Below are positions 9,373 through 18,084 of a stretch of 64,000 bases of DNA, piece by piece. Position 1 is the first letter of the stretch. Every line of letters starts with the position of its first letter. The DNA comes from Micromonospora chokoriensis (GTDB lineage Bacteria > Actinomycetota > Actinomycetes > Mycobacteriales > Micromonosporaceae), in the NCBI RefSeq assembly GCF_900091505.1, contig NZ_LT607409.1:1054001-1118000 (forward strand). The letters run 5' to 3'. Position numbers and translations under genes: made by a program. The notes below the pieces were generated by a model. The model was not told where the DNA came from. It searched no databases and worked only from the letters and a program-made list of their open reading frames with translations.

Positions 9373-9993
9373 ATGGCCGACAACGGCAGCATTGACGTTC
9401 CGGAGATCAGCGCGGAGTGGTACCGCGACGTCGTCGACGCCGCCGCCGCCAGCCCAGAGCCGGTGCAGTGGTTCGTCGGGCACGCGACCGAGGGGGTGAT
9501 CCTCCTGCTCGGCGCGCTCCTGCTGATCGCCGCGCTGGGTCGCCGCTCCGGCGGCCCGCGCGACCGGGCACTCGCCCTGATCTCGCCGCTGCCGGCCCTC
9601 CTGGCGTACGTGGGCAGCGAATGGTTCAAGACCGTGGTGGACGAGGACCGCCCCTGCCGGACGGTCGGCCGGGCGATCATCGCGGGCGCCTGCCCACCCC
9701 CGGGTGACTGGTCGTTCCCCAGCAACCACGCCACGGTGGCCGGCGCGCTGGCGGTCACCACCCTGCTGCTCTCCCGCCGGCTCGGGCTGGTCGCGCTGCC
9801 ACTGGCCGCGCTCGGCGCCTTCTCCCGGGTCTTCGTGGGTGTCCACTATCCGCACGACGTGATCGCAGGCGTGCTGTTCGGCGCGCTGGTCGCCGTGGTG
9901 GCGACCCCACTGCTGGCCCGACCCACCACCGAGTTGCTGCGTCGCCGATCCCGGGCTCCGATCCCCAAGCTGGCCAGCCGCCCCCACCCCTGA
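9373..9993 (+). CDS. PAP2-family membrane phosphatase
   Basis: 206 residues with five or six membrane segments. The three PAP2 phosphatase motifs are complete: KTVVDEDRP (K-x6-RP), PSNHA, and SRVFVGVHYPHD (SR-x5-H-x3-D), giving the phosphohistidine nucleophile and its partners. Likely hydrolyses lipid phosphates such as undecaprenyl diphosphate or phosphatidic acid at the outer membrane face. ATG preceded by GAGGTGAGG. Divergent from GH65 across about 170 bp that should hold both promoters; convergent with the prepilin peptidase. Confidence 0.88.
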   Translation: MADNGSIDVPEISAEWYRDVVDAAAASPEPVQWFVGHATEGVILLLGALLLIAALGRRSGGPRDRALALISPLPALLAYVGSEWFKTVVDEDRPCRTVGRAIIAGACPPPGDWSFPSNHATVAGALAVTTLLLSRRLGLVALPLAALGAFSRVFVGVHYPHDVIAGVLFGALVAVVATPLLARPTTELLRRRSRAPIPKLASRPHP

Positions 9994-10014
9994 CCGCCAC
10001 GCGCCGGCCGGGGG

Positions 10015-10929
10015 TCAGAGTGACAGCAGGAGTGCCCCCACCGTGCCGAGCAGGAGGAACGGCCCGAAGGGCAGGTGGGTGTTCCAGTGCGCCCGGCGGG
10101 CGGCGAGCAGACCCACACTCAGCAGCGCGGACAGCCCGAAGGCGAGCAGCAGCCCGATCACCAGAACCGGCCAGCCGTACCAGCCGAGCAGGGCTCCCAC
10201 GCTGAGCGCCAACTTGGCGTCGCCCAGCCCGAAGCCACGACGTCCGAGCAGCAGCGTGGTGCTGGCGAAGAAGAGCGCCAGGCCGGCACCGGCGACGACC
10301 GCCCGCAGCCAGTGACCCGGGTCGGCGTCGAGAGCGGCGACGCCGAGCAGGAGCCAGGTCCCGGCGGCCGCCGGCAGGGTGAGCCGGTCCGGTAGGCGGT
10401 GCACGGCCAGGTCGACGAGGACCGCCGGGATCGTCCAGCCCAGCCACCAGGCCAGCGCCGGCAGCGCCCCGCCCGAGGAGCCGGTCAGAGCGAGCAGCAG
10501 CGCCACCGCGCCGAGCACTGCCACCTCGACCACGCCGGGAGGCGGGCCGATCCGGGCCTGGCAGCGACCGCACCGGGCCGTCGGACCGAGCGCCGGCCAG
10601 GGCCGGGTCAGGCCGATCGGCGCGCCGCAGGCGTCGCAGCCGGTCCGGCTGGGCATGCCCGGGGGTACGGAGTAGCGCAGCGCGGCCATGCGCATCAGCG
10701 GGCCGACCGTGAGGATCGCGAGCACCGTCGACAGCCGGGTGCGCGCCTCCGCCGAAACGCGGTCCGTCGTGCGGCCCCGACCCACCGCCGAAACGCCATC
10801 CGTCGTGCGGCAGTGCCCCACCGCCGGGCGAGCGGGTTCCGTCGTGCCGCCGGTCGGTGGGTGCGCCGGGCTCCGATCGGGTGGGTTCTCCCGTCCGGGG
10901 ACGGGGGCCGGGGGGCCGGTCAGCGCCAT
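10015..10929 (-). CDS. A24-family prepilin peptidase
   Basis: 304 residues. A ~70-residue polar N-terminal extension is followed by a PilD-like zinc segment (CDAC ... CGRC), then seven or eight membrane segments. The two aspartyl-protease motifs are present: DLAVHRLPD and the GLGDAKL form of GxGD. It would cleave (and possibly methylate) prepilin-like proteins at the cytoplasmic membrane face. The ATG at 10929 has a near-perfect GGAGGTGA site, so the extension, which is encoded by short tandem repeats, is really translated. It faces away from the Tad pilus operon starting at 11519; the TadE-like proteins and the 70-aa pilin candidate there are the likely substrates. Confidence 0.9.
   Translation of the reverse strand: MALTGPPAPVPGRENPPDRSPAHPPTGGTTEPARPAVGHCRTTDGVSAVGRGRTTDRVSAEARTRLSTVLAILTVGPLMRMAALRYSVPPGMPSRTGCDACGAPIGLTRPWPALGPTARCGRCQARIGPPPGVVEVAVLGAVALLLALTGSSGGALPALAWWLGWTIPAVLVDLAVHRLPDRLTLPAAAGTWLLLGVAALDADPGHWLRAVVAGAGLALFFASTTLLLGRRGFGLGDAKLALSVGALLGWYGWPVLVIGLLLAFGLSALLSVGLLAARRAHWNTHLPFGPFLLLGTVGALLLSL
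10750..10850. repeat. Short tandem repeats inside the prepilin peptidase gene
   Basis: Two copies of a unit of about 36 bp (core CCGCCGAAACGC...TCCGTCGTGCGG, differing at a few bases) and a third degenerate copy lie side by side. They encode the repeated RTTDGVSA / RTTDRVSA stretch of the N-terminal extension. Confidence 0.65.
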
Positions 10930-11518
10930 GTCACCTCCGGTACGCCGGTGCGCTCCCTTGGGAAGGTGAACACGGATCGTAACTGCACGATCGTCACGGT
11001 GTGGCGGATGGCGCAGAAAGCGACAGGCTCGCCCGGCCGCCAGCGGGCTGCGTCGAGCTGATCCGGGCCGGACAGCTCGTCGCTCAAGGCACAGCCGCAG
11101 CGGGCCGGCGACGCGGATGGGATGCCGGGATCAGGCCGCGATGTCCCACTCCTGGGGACGACGACGGGGCATCGGCGACAGTGCCCGCTCCGGCGATGCC
11201 CGATTTCCGACGGCCCCCCGCCCGGCCATCGCCCCGTGCACGGTGCGGACACCCGTCACCACCACCTGTCATCACTCAGAGTGTTCGCTTGAATTGCCTC
11301 TGTTGCATCGGCGAACGTCAGCCTATGCTCGCCCCTTGGGTGTGACGCAAGCCTCACCTCGACAACCGGAAGACACAGGACCTGCATTTGTAGAAGATCC
11401 GTAACGGTAAATGCGGAAGCGCAATGAGCGGCTCCGGATGTGCTGATCCGGGCGCGCTTCCGCATGCCCGACAGCGGTGACCCCCCACCGCTCCGGGCGA
11501 CCACGAGGAGGCTCGACG
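10930..11518. other. Long intergenic region and leader ahead of the Tad operon
   Basis: About 590 bp without a gene I can support. Near the right end a possible promoter (TTGCAT at 11303, TATGCT at 11324, a short 15-bp spacer) precedes a nested stem-loop: outer arms 11411-11422 and 11454-11465 (12 bp, perfect), inner arms 11433-11438 and 11446-11451. The hairpin stands 54 nt before the first Tad-operon gene, so an mRNA leader structure affecting expression is possible. Confidence 0.4.
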
Positions 11519-12085
11519 GTGCGCGGACGGCAGCTCAGACGAGCGGCAATCTGCCTGCTGGCGGTCGTGGCGGCAGCGCCGCTCACCGCCTGCGCCAGCG
11601 GACGGGAGTCGGTCGAACGACCGGTGGCACCCCGTGCGGACGAACAACGGACCGATCCCGAGATCGATCGGCGAGCCGCCGAAAAGGCGGCACTCGACGC
11701 GTACTCCGGTTATCTCGCGGCTTCGCGCACGGCGAGCGGACGTAGCGATCCACGGGCACCCGAACTCACCCGGTATCTCGCTGATCCACTTCTTACTCGG
11801 GTCCAATTGTCCATTCGCGACGCTAAGGAGCACGGTGCCATGCGTACCGGGACGGTGAAGTCCGACCCGACCGTGATCGCGGTCAGCCTGGACGCGAAGC
11901 CAGCCACCGTGGAGATCCAGGACTGCCTGGACACGACCGGCTACCGGCTGGTCTACGCCAAGGACAAGCGCGTCGTCCCCGGCAGCGGAGGCGGCAGGCA
12001 CTTCTCCACCGCCACCGCGACCCGGTATCCCGACGGGCGCTGGCTGATCAACTCTGGTACGACGCACCGGGACCAGCCGTGCTGA
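11519..12085 (+). CDS. Small lipoprotein at the head of the Tad operon
   Basis: 188 residues from a GTG with GAGGAGG eight bases upstream. A basic N-terminus (RGRQLRRA), a hydrophobic stretch and the lipobox LTAC predict a lipoprotein with Cys at about residue 25. The remainder is soluble, with an alpha/beta pattern ending in a Trp/Asn/Ser-rich strand like many actinobacterial NTF2-like lipoproteins (RYPDGRWLINSGTTH). It overlaps the next gene by seven bases, so it belongs to the pilus operon; its job there is unknown, possibly a surface anchor or assembly factor. Confidence 0.72.
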   Translation: MRGRQLRRAAICLLAVVAAAPLTACASGRESVERPVAPRADEQRTDPEIDRRAAEKAALDAYSGYLAASRTASGRSDPRAPELTRYLADPLLTRVQLSIRDAKEHGAMRTGTVKSDPTVIAVSLDAKPATVEIQDCLDTTGYRLVYAKDKRVVPGSGGGRHFSTATATRYPDGRWLINSGTTHRDQPC

Positions 12086-13032
12086 CGTCCGGAGCACGGT
12101 CCCGCCGCGCCGGCACATCCTGGCGGGCTCTCGCCGGGATCGGCCTCGCGCTCCTGCTGGTGGTCGGCGCGACCCCGTCGGCAGCCGCCGCTGCGCAACG
12201 CGCCGACCCGGGGGCCAACTGCCCGCCGGACCAGCCGGACTGCAACGTCTGGGACGACGAGCCCGGCAACCCGGGTGACCCGGGTGGCGGCGGTGACGAC
12301 GGTGGTGGAGACGACGGCGGTGGCGGCGGTGGCGGCGTCTGCCGGTGGGACGGCCGGACGGTCCCCTGCTACGACGAGTTCAAGGGCTGGTTCAACAGCG
12401 GAGACGGCTGTTACTACAAGTTGTCGGTGCCCCAGCGTGAGGCACCCGAGGGCCAGCAGTGGTACGTGCAGACCTGCAACGGCGGCGCGGACGTGGGCAA
12501 CCAGACCGAGGTGTTGCTGGACGAACCGCCGGCCGGCTTCGGCGCACCGCCCAACCCGGAGGAGCTGGCCCGGCGTGCCCTCGCCTCGATCAAGCTGCTG
12601 CCGGCGCCCCTGAAGGTCGCACCCCGCAAGGGCATCGGCCCCGGGCTGGTCGGCCTGCCGGTGTGGCTGTGGGCGAACCCGGGCGAGGACTACTACGGCC
12701 CGCTGACCGCCAGCGCGACCGACCGGGACGTGACCGTCAGCATCACCGCGGCGGTCACCAGGACCGTCTGGGACATGGGCAACGGCGAGAAGATCACCTG
12801 CTATTCGGCCGGCACCCCGTACGACTCGAAGAACGAGAACCTCGCCGGCCGCGCGTCACCGGACTGCGGCGACTCCGACGGCTACCCGAATGCCGGCGAG
12901 TACACGATCAGCGCCACCACGCACTGGACGGTGACCTGGCGCGGCGGCGGCCAGAGCGGAGAGATCCTGGTGACCCGCCGCAGCGGCAACGTGCAGATCC
13001 AGATCAACGAACTCCAGGTGGTGACCCGGTGA
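12079..13032 (+). CDS. Secreted protein with Gly/Asp-rich linker, Tad operon
   Basis: 317 residues; GTG start overlaps the preceding stop. Signal peptide of about 40 residues ending AAAAA, then a flexible segment (about 65-90) of Asp and Gly only, with no regular Ca-binding spacing, then a domain with several Cys (VCRWDGRTVPCYD, GDGCYYKL, QTCNGG, ITCYSAG, SPDCGDSDG) likely in disulfides. A C-terminal beta-rich part contains YTISATTHWTVTWRGGG. Similar proteins sit beside Tad genes in other actinomycetes, and a role on the cell surface with the pilus is an inference. No enzyme motif seen. Confidence 0.7.
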   Translation: MLTSGARSRRAGTSWRALAGIGLALLLVVGATPSAAAAAQRADPGANCPPDQPDCNVWDDEPGNPGDPGGGGDDGGGDDGGGGGGGVCRWDGRTVPCYDEFKGWFNSGDGCYYKLSVPQREAPEGQQWYVQTCNGGADVGNQTEVLLDEPPAGFGAPPNPEELARRALASIKLLPAPLKVAPRKGIGPGLVGLPVWLWANPGEDYYGPLTASATDRDVTVSITAAVTRTVWDMGNGEKITCYSAGTPYDSKNENLAGRASPDCGDSDGYPNAGEYTISATTHWTVTWRGGGQSGEILVTRRSGNVQIQINELQVVTR

Positions 13033-13072
13033 TTCAGCCGATGGTGCGATCCCCGCGAACGGAGATGACCCA

Positions 13073-13735
13073 GTGAGCCTCGCGACGCGCAACGGCACCG
13101 CACCGGTCGACGCGCCGGTCACCCCGCCGAACGTGGTCCGGCAGCGGCGGGTACGCCCCGGGCTGCTCGGTCTCGCCGTACTCCTGATCGCCCTCGGTGG
13201 GCTCGGGGCGGCGTTCGCAGTCACCTCGGTCCGGGCCACGGGCAGCTACCTGGCGGTGGCCCGACCGGTGGAGGTGGGTCGCGAGATCAGCGCCGCCGAC
13301 CTGGTCAGCGTGCAGGTCGCCGGTGGTCAGGGGTTGCGCCCGGTGCCCGCCGGGCGGCTCGACGAGGTGATCGGCAAACGTGCCGCCGTCGCGCTGGTCC
13401 CGGGCACCCTGCTGACGCTGGGGCAGGTCACCGACGACCCGTTGCTCGGCCCCGGCCAGCAGCAGATCGCGCTCGGCCTGAAGACCGCCCAGGTGCCGGC
13501 CCGCGAACTGCACCCCGGCGACAAGGTCCTGCTGGTGAGCACCCCGGACCGCAGCAGCACCACCGGGGACGCGGCCGCCACCGGCACGAGGTTCCCGGCC
13601 ACCGTGATCGACATGGTCAGCCCGACGAACAACGACAAGGTGCTGTATCTGGCGCTGGTCACCCGCGACATACCGGCGGTGGTGGCGCTCGCCGCACAGA
13701 ACCGGCTCGCCGTCGTGCTGACCGAGACGGCCTGA
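13073..13735 (+). CDS. cpaB: CpaB/RcpC-like SAF-domain protein
   Basis: 220 residues: a cytoplasmic stub with RQRRVRPG, one membrane segment (about 27-48), then a SAF domain (VARPVEVGREISAADLVSV ... GKRAAVALVPGTLLT) followed by a second beta domain. This is the layout of CpaB/RcpC proteins, which in Gram-negative Tad systems sit beside the secretin; no secretin is expected here, so the actinobacterial role is unclear (perhaps a wall-spanning guide). GTG start with GGAG nearby. A 40-bp gap separates it from the previous gene, and three bases from the next. Confidence 0.8.
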   Translation: MSLATRNGTAPVDAPVTPPNVVRQRRVRPGLLGLAVLLIALGGLGAAFAVTSVRATGSYLAVARPVEVGREISAADLVSVQVAGGQGLRPVPAGRLDEVIGKRAAVALVPGTLLTLGQVTDDPLLGPGQQQIALGLKTAQVPARELHPGDKVLLVSTPDRSSTTGDAAATGTRFPATVIDMVSPTNNDKVLYLALVTRDIPAVVALAAQNRLAVVLTETA

Positions 13736-13737
13736 CG

Positions 13738-14538
13738 ATGGCGATCATCGCGCTGGTGTCGGCGAAGGGTTCGCCCGGCGTCACGACGTCGGCGCTCGCC
13801 TGCGCGCTGACCTGGCACCGGCGGCTGGTCCTCGCCGAGTGCGACCCGGCCGGCGGCTCGATCCTCGCCGGCTACCTCGGCGGCCAACTGGACGGACCAC
13901 GCGGCCTCGGCGAGTTGGCAGTCGGGGAACTGCGCGACGGCAACCTGGAGACCGCGTTCTGGTCGCAGCTCGTCGACCTGGACGCACCGCGCCGCGAACG
14001 ACTGCTGCTGCCCGGACTCGTCGACCCCGCCCAGGGCGGCAGCGTCACCCCACTCTGGCAACGCTTCGCCGACTACTTCGACGCCCTGGACCGTGGCACC
14101 CCCGGCTACGACGTGCTCGTCGACTGTGGCCGGCTGCACGTCAACGGGCCGCCCTGGCCGGTGCTCCGGGCCGCGTCGGTGGTGCTGCTGGTGACCCGGG
14201 CGCACCTGCCGGACCTCTCCGGCACCCGCGTGGTCGTCACCGCCATCGAACGGGACTTCGCCGAGCACCGGGTGCCGCCGGGCACCCTGCGGCTGCTGCT
14301 GGTCGGTGATGGCCACGGACGAGCCGAGATCAGCCGCGCCCTGAAACTGCCGGTGATCGCACGGCTGCCGCAGGACCCGCGTACCGCCGGGGTGTTGGCC
14401 CTGGGTGGGACCGTGCGGGCCGGACGGCCGTTGATGCGCGCGGCCGGCGCGCTGGAGGTGCCGATCGGCGCGCTGCTGGAACGACGTCGCGCCCGGTTGG
14501 CGTGGCCCGTGCAGCAGGGGGTGCCGGATGCGGTTTGA
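13738..14538 (+). CDS. CpaE/TadZ-like P-loop ATPase with divergent Walker A
   Basis: 266 residues of the MinD/ParA fold. It opens with IALVSAKGSPGVTTSALA, matching the position of the deviant Walker A motif but reading KGSPGVTT instead of KGGxGKT: the first lysine is kept and the second replaced by Val. A Walker B-like strand VLVDCGRLHV follows. Such CpaE/TadZ proteins place the pilus machine at a pole or site; loss of the second lysine questions ATP hydrolysis. It overlaps the next gene (ATPase) by 11 bases, tying the two together. Confidence 0.8.
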   Translation: MAIIALVSAKGSPGVTTSALACALTWHRRLVLAECDPAGGSILAGYLGGQLDGPRGLGELAVGELRDGNLETAFWSQLVDLDAPRRERLLLPGLVDPAQGGSVTPLWQRFADYFDALDRGTPGYDVLVDCGRLHVNGPPWPVLRAASVVLLVTRAHLPDLSGTRVVVTAIERDFAEHRVPPGTLRLLLVGDGHGRAEISRALKLPVIARLPQDPRTAGVLALGGTVRAGRPLMRAAGALEVPIGALLERRRARLAWPVQQGVPDAV

Positions 14539-16069
14539 GCCGGTCTCCGCCGACCCCCGGCAACAGCCACCGGGTGTCACCTCCACCGCGCCGCCCCTGG
14601 CCGCCCCGAACGGCCGGCACCACCAGCACGGGCCGGTGCCGCAGCCGCAGCCCACGGCCACCGTGCAACCGGAACTGGCACCCCGACCCCGGATGGACTT
14701 CCAGGTGGTCCGGGAGTTGCGTCGGGAACTCACCGAGCGGCTCACCCTGTGGCAGCGTGGCCGGGAGTTCACCGTCGACGAGGAGGACACCGAGCGAGCC
14801 CGACTCGCCGTCGCCGTGGTCGCCGCGTACGCGGACTCCGTACGCCGGGCCGGCACTCCGATGGCCGCCGGCGAGGAACGTCTGCTGCTCGACCAGGTGA
14901 CCGCCGAGCTGGTCGGGCTCGGCCGGCTACAGACCCTGCTGGTCGACGACACCATCGAGGAAGTGCACATCCTCGGCTGCGACCAGGTACGCATCACCCG
15001 GCACGGCGGCGGGGTCGACTGGGCCGAGCCGATCGCCGACAGCGACGCCGAACTGGTGGAGATCCTCCAGGCGGCGGCCCGTCGGGCGGGCGCCACCGAG
15101 CGGTCCCTGTCCACTGTGAAGCCCACCCTCGACCTGCAACTGCCCGACGGCAGCCGGCTGGCGGCGGTGTTCCTGGTCAGCCACCGTCCGTACGCGGTGA
15201 TCCGCAAGCACAACACCCTGGACGTGAGCCTGGACGACGTGGCGGGGGCCCGGGGTGACCTGGACGAGATGATCGACCCGCTGCTGCGCGACTTCCTCCG
15301 CGCGGCGATGCGCGCCGGCCTGAACATCATGGTCGCCGGCCTGGCGGGGGCCGGTAAGACCACGATCATCCGGGCCCTGATGAACGAGATCCCGCCGGAC
15401 GAGCCGTACGTGCTGCTGGAGGAGAGCCGCGAGCTGTTACCGGCCCGCCGCCAGGAGCGGCACCGGGCGGTGATGAGTTTCGAGGCCCGGGAGGGGCACG
15501 GCGAGCGCGGCTTCGACGGCCGCCCGGCCGGCGAGGTGACCATCGCCGACCTGATCCCGCTGTCGCTGCGGATGGGTGTGCTGCGCATCATCGTGGGCGA
15601 GGTGCGGTCCCGGGAGATCGTGCCGATGCTCCAGGCGATGACCACCAGCCGTGGCTCGATGTGCACCATCCACGCCCGTACCGCCGCCGGGGTGGGTGAA
15701 CGGATCGTCGAGTTGGCGCTGGCGCACGGCCGTGAGATGACCGTCGACCAGGCCCGCCGGATGGCCGGCAACGCCCTCGACCTGATCGTCTACGTCACCG
15801 TCGAGGACGAGACCGCGATCGGCGGACGTAAGCACCGGTTCGTCTCACACGTGGAGGAGGTGATCGGGGCCGGCGAGGCCGGTCGGATCACCACCACCAG
15901 CGTCTTCGGGCCCGGCCCGGACGGCCGCGCGGTCCCGCGGCACCTGCCGGAGCGGGTCCGTGACCAGCTGCTGCGGGTGGGGTACGACGTGCGGCTGCTG
16001 ACCAGGTGGATTGAGGCCGGCGCGGGTGCCTGGCGACGCCCCCGGCAGACCCGACTGGCCCGGCGGTGA
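14528..16069 (+). CDS. tadA: CpaF/TadA-type secretion ATPase
   Basis: 513 residues. A disordered Pro/Gln-rich N-terminus of about 55 residues precedes the N-terminal ATPase domain. The Walker A is GLAGAGKTT with Lys277; an Asp box (VLLEESRELLP), Walker B region (LRIIVGEVRSREIVPMLQAM) and His box (GSMCTIHARTAAG) follow, the standard order for type II/IV secretion ATPases. It should energise pilus extension at the inner face of the membrane together with the TadB and TadC proteins encoded next. Its stop overlaps the tadB start by four bases (GTGA). Confidence 0.93.
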   Translation: MRFEPVSADPRQQPPGVTSTAPPLAAPNGRHHQHGPVPQPQPTATVQPELAPRPRMDFQVVRELRRELTERLTLWQRGREFTVDEEDTERARLAVAVVAAYADSVRRAGTPMAAGEERLLLDQVTAELVGLGRLQTLLVDDTIEEVHILGCDQVRITRHGGGVDWAEPIADSDAELVEILQAAARRAGATERSLSTVKPTLDLQLPDGSRLAAVFLVSHRPYAVIRKHNTLDVSLDDVAGARGDLDEMIDPLLRDFLRAAMRAGLNIMVAGLAGAGKTTIIRALMNEIPPDEPYVLLEESRELLPARRQERHRAVMSFEAREGHGERGFDGRPAGEVTIADLIPLSLRMGVLRIIVGEVRSREIVPMLQAMTTSRGSMCTIHARTAAGVGERIVELALAHGREMTVDQARRMAGNALDLIVYVTVEDETAIGGRKHRFVSHVEEVIGAGEAGRITTTSVFGPGPDGRAVPRHLPERVRDQLLRVGYDVRLLTRWIEAGAGAWRRPRQTRLARR

Positions 16070-16974
16070 CACCGATGGGCAGCCTGGAGTTGATCGCGGT
16101 GGTCTCCGGAGCCGCCTGTGTGGCGGGGCTGCTGCTGGCCGTGGTGGCGTTGGTCGGCACGCGACGCCCCCCGGGGGCACGCCCGGGTGGCGGGTCCAGC
16201 CTGAGTCGGCTGTGGCGCGGACCCGGCGGCACACCCGCCGAGCAGCGGTCCCACCAGGCGCTGCTGGTCGCCGCGCTGGTCGCCGGGGCGTTGGCGTTCC
16301 TGCTGACCGGGCTGCCGGTGGTGGGTCTCCTGGTGGCGGTCGCGGTGCCCGGAACCCCGTGGCTGTTCGGTGTGGGCAAGGCCGAACAGCGGGCGATCGC
16401 CCGGATCGAGGCGGTCGGCGAGTGGACCCGCCGACTCAAGGACGTCTCCAGCACCGGGCAGGGCCTCCAACAGTCGATCGTCGGCACGATCGGCAGTGTG
16501 CCGCCCGGCATCGAGGACGAGGTACGTCTGCTCGCCGCCCGTCTACAGGCCGGCTGGACGGCCCGCTCCGCGCTGCTGGCGTTCGCCGACGAGATCGCCG
16601 ACCCGGTCTGTGACCAGGTGGTCGCGGCGTTGATCCTGCACCTCTCCGACCGGGGTGAACGGCTCGGTGACGTGCTCGGCTCGATCGCCGGCGCGGCATC
16701 GGCGGAGGTGGCGACCCGCCGGGAGATCGAGGCCAAGCGCACCCAGCCCCGGTTCGCGGTTCGTTTCCTCACCGGAATGACCCTGGCGACCCTCGCGTAC
16801 GGGCTGATCAACACCGAGTACATCGAGCCGTACGGCACGCCTGTCGGTCAGATGGTGATGGCCGTCCTCGGCGCCGCCTTCATCGGCCTGCTGGCCTGGG
16901 TGCGCTCGATGAGCCAGCCGCAGCGGCCCGCCCGGTTCCTCCCGGCGCCCGACCCGACCGAGGTGATCGCATGA
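16066..16974 (+). CDS. tadB: TadB-like type II/IV secretion membrane protein
   Basis: 302 residues: two N-terminal hydrophobic segments, a cytoplasmic GspF/T2SSF domain (about 100-240; key stretch AIARIEAVGEWTRRLKD ... GLQQSI) and two C-terminal membrane segments. This is the TadB plan: the platform protein that couples the TadA ATPase to pilin assembly. Begins in a GTGA overlap with tadA and ends in an ATGA overlap with tadC. Confidence 0.88.
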   Translation: MTPMGSLELIAVVSGAACVAGLLLAVVALVGTRRPPGARPGGGSSLSRLWRGPGGTPAEQRSHQALLVAALVAGALAFLLTGLPVVGLLVAVAVPGTPWLFGVGKAEQRAIARIEAVGEWTRRLKDVSSTGQGLQQSIVGTIGSVPPGIEDEVRLLAARLQAGWTARSALLAFADEIADPVCDQVVAALILHLSDRGERLGDVLGSIAGAASAEVATRREIEAKRTQPRFAVRFLTGMTLATLAYGLINTEYIEPYGTPVGQMVMAVLGAAFIGLLAWVRSMSQPQRPARFLPAPDPTEVIA

Positions 16975-17843
16975 TGGTCAACTGGCAGTTGGTCACCGCG
17001 GTGTGTGGCGGCGCCGGCATCGGGTTGGGCGTGTTCCTGGTGATCCGGGAGCTGGTACCGGCGACTCCGGCGCTCGGGCCGGCGCTGCGCCGACTGCACC
17101 AGCCGCCGGGCACCGGCCAGGTCGCCGCGCCCACCTCCCGCCGGTTGGACTGGTTGACCGGGTTCTCCCGCTGGCTGCGGCCACCCCACCGGCAGCTCGC
17201 CCTGATCGGCCAGACTCCCGAGCAGTACGCACTGTCGGTGCTGCTCTCCGCGCTGATCGGGCTGGCCACGCCCACAGTGCTCGGGGTGGCGCTGGTGGTG
17301 CTCGGCGTCTCGTTCCCGCTCGTCGTACCGGTGCTCGGCAGCCTCGGCCTGGCGATGGTCGGCGCTCTGCTGGCACACCGGGCGGTGCTGACCAAGGCCG
17401 ACGCCGCCCGCGACGAGTTCCGTCAGGCGGTCTGCACCTACCTGGATCTGGTGGCGTTGCAGCTCTCGGCAGCGCACGGGCCCGTGCAGTCGCTGGAACG
17501 GGCCGCGGCGGTCTGCGACGGCTGGGTGTTCGACCGGCTCCAGGAGTCGCTGCGGATCGCCCAGATGCAGATGCACGCGCCCTGGGACGAGCTACGCGAC
17601 CTCGCCGACAAGATCGGCATTCCGGAGCTGGGCGACGTCGGCGCGATCATGCGCTCCTCCGGCAGTGAGGGCGCACAGGTGCACGAGACCCTCCGCAGCC
17701 GGGCCGACTCGTTGCGCGACCAGATCCGCACCGACAACCTCGCCCGCGCCGAGGCGGTCACCAGCAAGCTCGACATCCCGGGCGCGCTTCTCGTCTTCGT
17801 GCTGCTCGGCTTCGTCGTCTATCCGTTCATCGCCCGTATCTGA
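16971..17843 (+). CDS. tadC: TadC-like type II/IV secretion membrane protein
   Basis: 290 residues, paralogous in plan to TadB: N-terminal membrane segment, membrane pair near 85-125, GspF-type helical domain (AVCTYLDLVALQLSAAHGP ... IMRSSGSEGAQVHETL) and a final membrane segment LLVFVLLGFVVYPFIAR. It forms the platform with TadB. The ATG overlaps the tadB stop. A 23-bp gap with GAAGGAG leads to the small pilin candidate. Confidence 0.88.
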   Translation: MMVNWQLVTAVCGGAGIGLGVFLVIRELVPATPALGPALRRLHQPPGTGQVAAPTSRRLDWLTGFSRWLRPPHRQLALIGQTPEQYALSVLLSALIGLATPTVLGVALVVLGVSFPLVVPVLGSLGLAMVGALLAHRAVLTKADAARDEFRQAVCTYLDLVALQLSAAHGPVQSLERAAAVCDGWVFDRLQESLRIAQMQMHAPWDELRDLADKIGIPELGDVGAIMRSSGSEGAQVHETLRSRADSLRDQIRTDNLARAEAVTSKLDIPGALLVFVLLGFVVYPFIARI

Positions 17844-17866
17844 CCCCACCCCCGAAGGAGCACGTC

Positions 17867-18079
17867 ATGTCCATCCTCAGCTATCTGCACGTCGTGCTGA
17901 CGACGCGCCTGGCCGAGCTGCGCCGCGACGGCGAGCGCGGCGACAGCCCTGTTCCCACCGCCGTGATCATCTTCGGGCTCGTCTTCGTGGCCACGATCGT
18001 CACCGGGCTCGCCCTGGCCAAGGCCAACGACTGGATGACCAACATCCCGACCCACGAGAACCCGACGGCCCCGGAGTAG
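17867..18079 (+). CDS. Flp-type pilin candidate without Glu+5
   Basis: 70 residues starting at an ATG with AAGGAG nearby. A basic leader (RLAELRRDGERG) is followed by a hydrophobic helix (PTAVIIFGLVFVATIVTG), and it lies between tadC and the tadE-like genes, where Flp pilin genes are found. Aligning it with the two TadE-like proteins downstream puts the expected cleavage after Gly25, giving +1 Asp, +3 Pro, +4 Val. Position +5, a Glu in normal type IV pilins, is Pro30. It is the only short pilin-like gene in the operon, so it is the best major-subunit candidate, but the missing Glu makes this uncertain. Confidence 0.7.
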   Translation: MSILSYLHVVLTTRLAELRRDGERGDSPVPTAVIIFGLVFVATIVTGLALAKANDWMTNIPTHENPTAPE

Positions 18080-18084
18080 CCGGC

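Noticed and set aside
11329..11400. Sequence ...GACGCAAGCC... ahead of the Tad operon, reminiscent of the GEMM-I c-di-GMP riboswitch core
   Set aside because: One A is missing from the conserved ACGCAAAGCC, and I could not find the tetraloop-receptor or P1b partner. A covariance search (RF01051) would decide; a significant hit would reverse this.
13327..15771. Very long open frame on the minus strand opposite the Tad genes
   Set aside because: Arg/Ser/Pro-rich, no recognisable domain; a high-GC mirror of the cpaB-cpaE-cpaF genes, whose motifs are clear.
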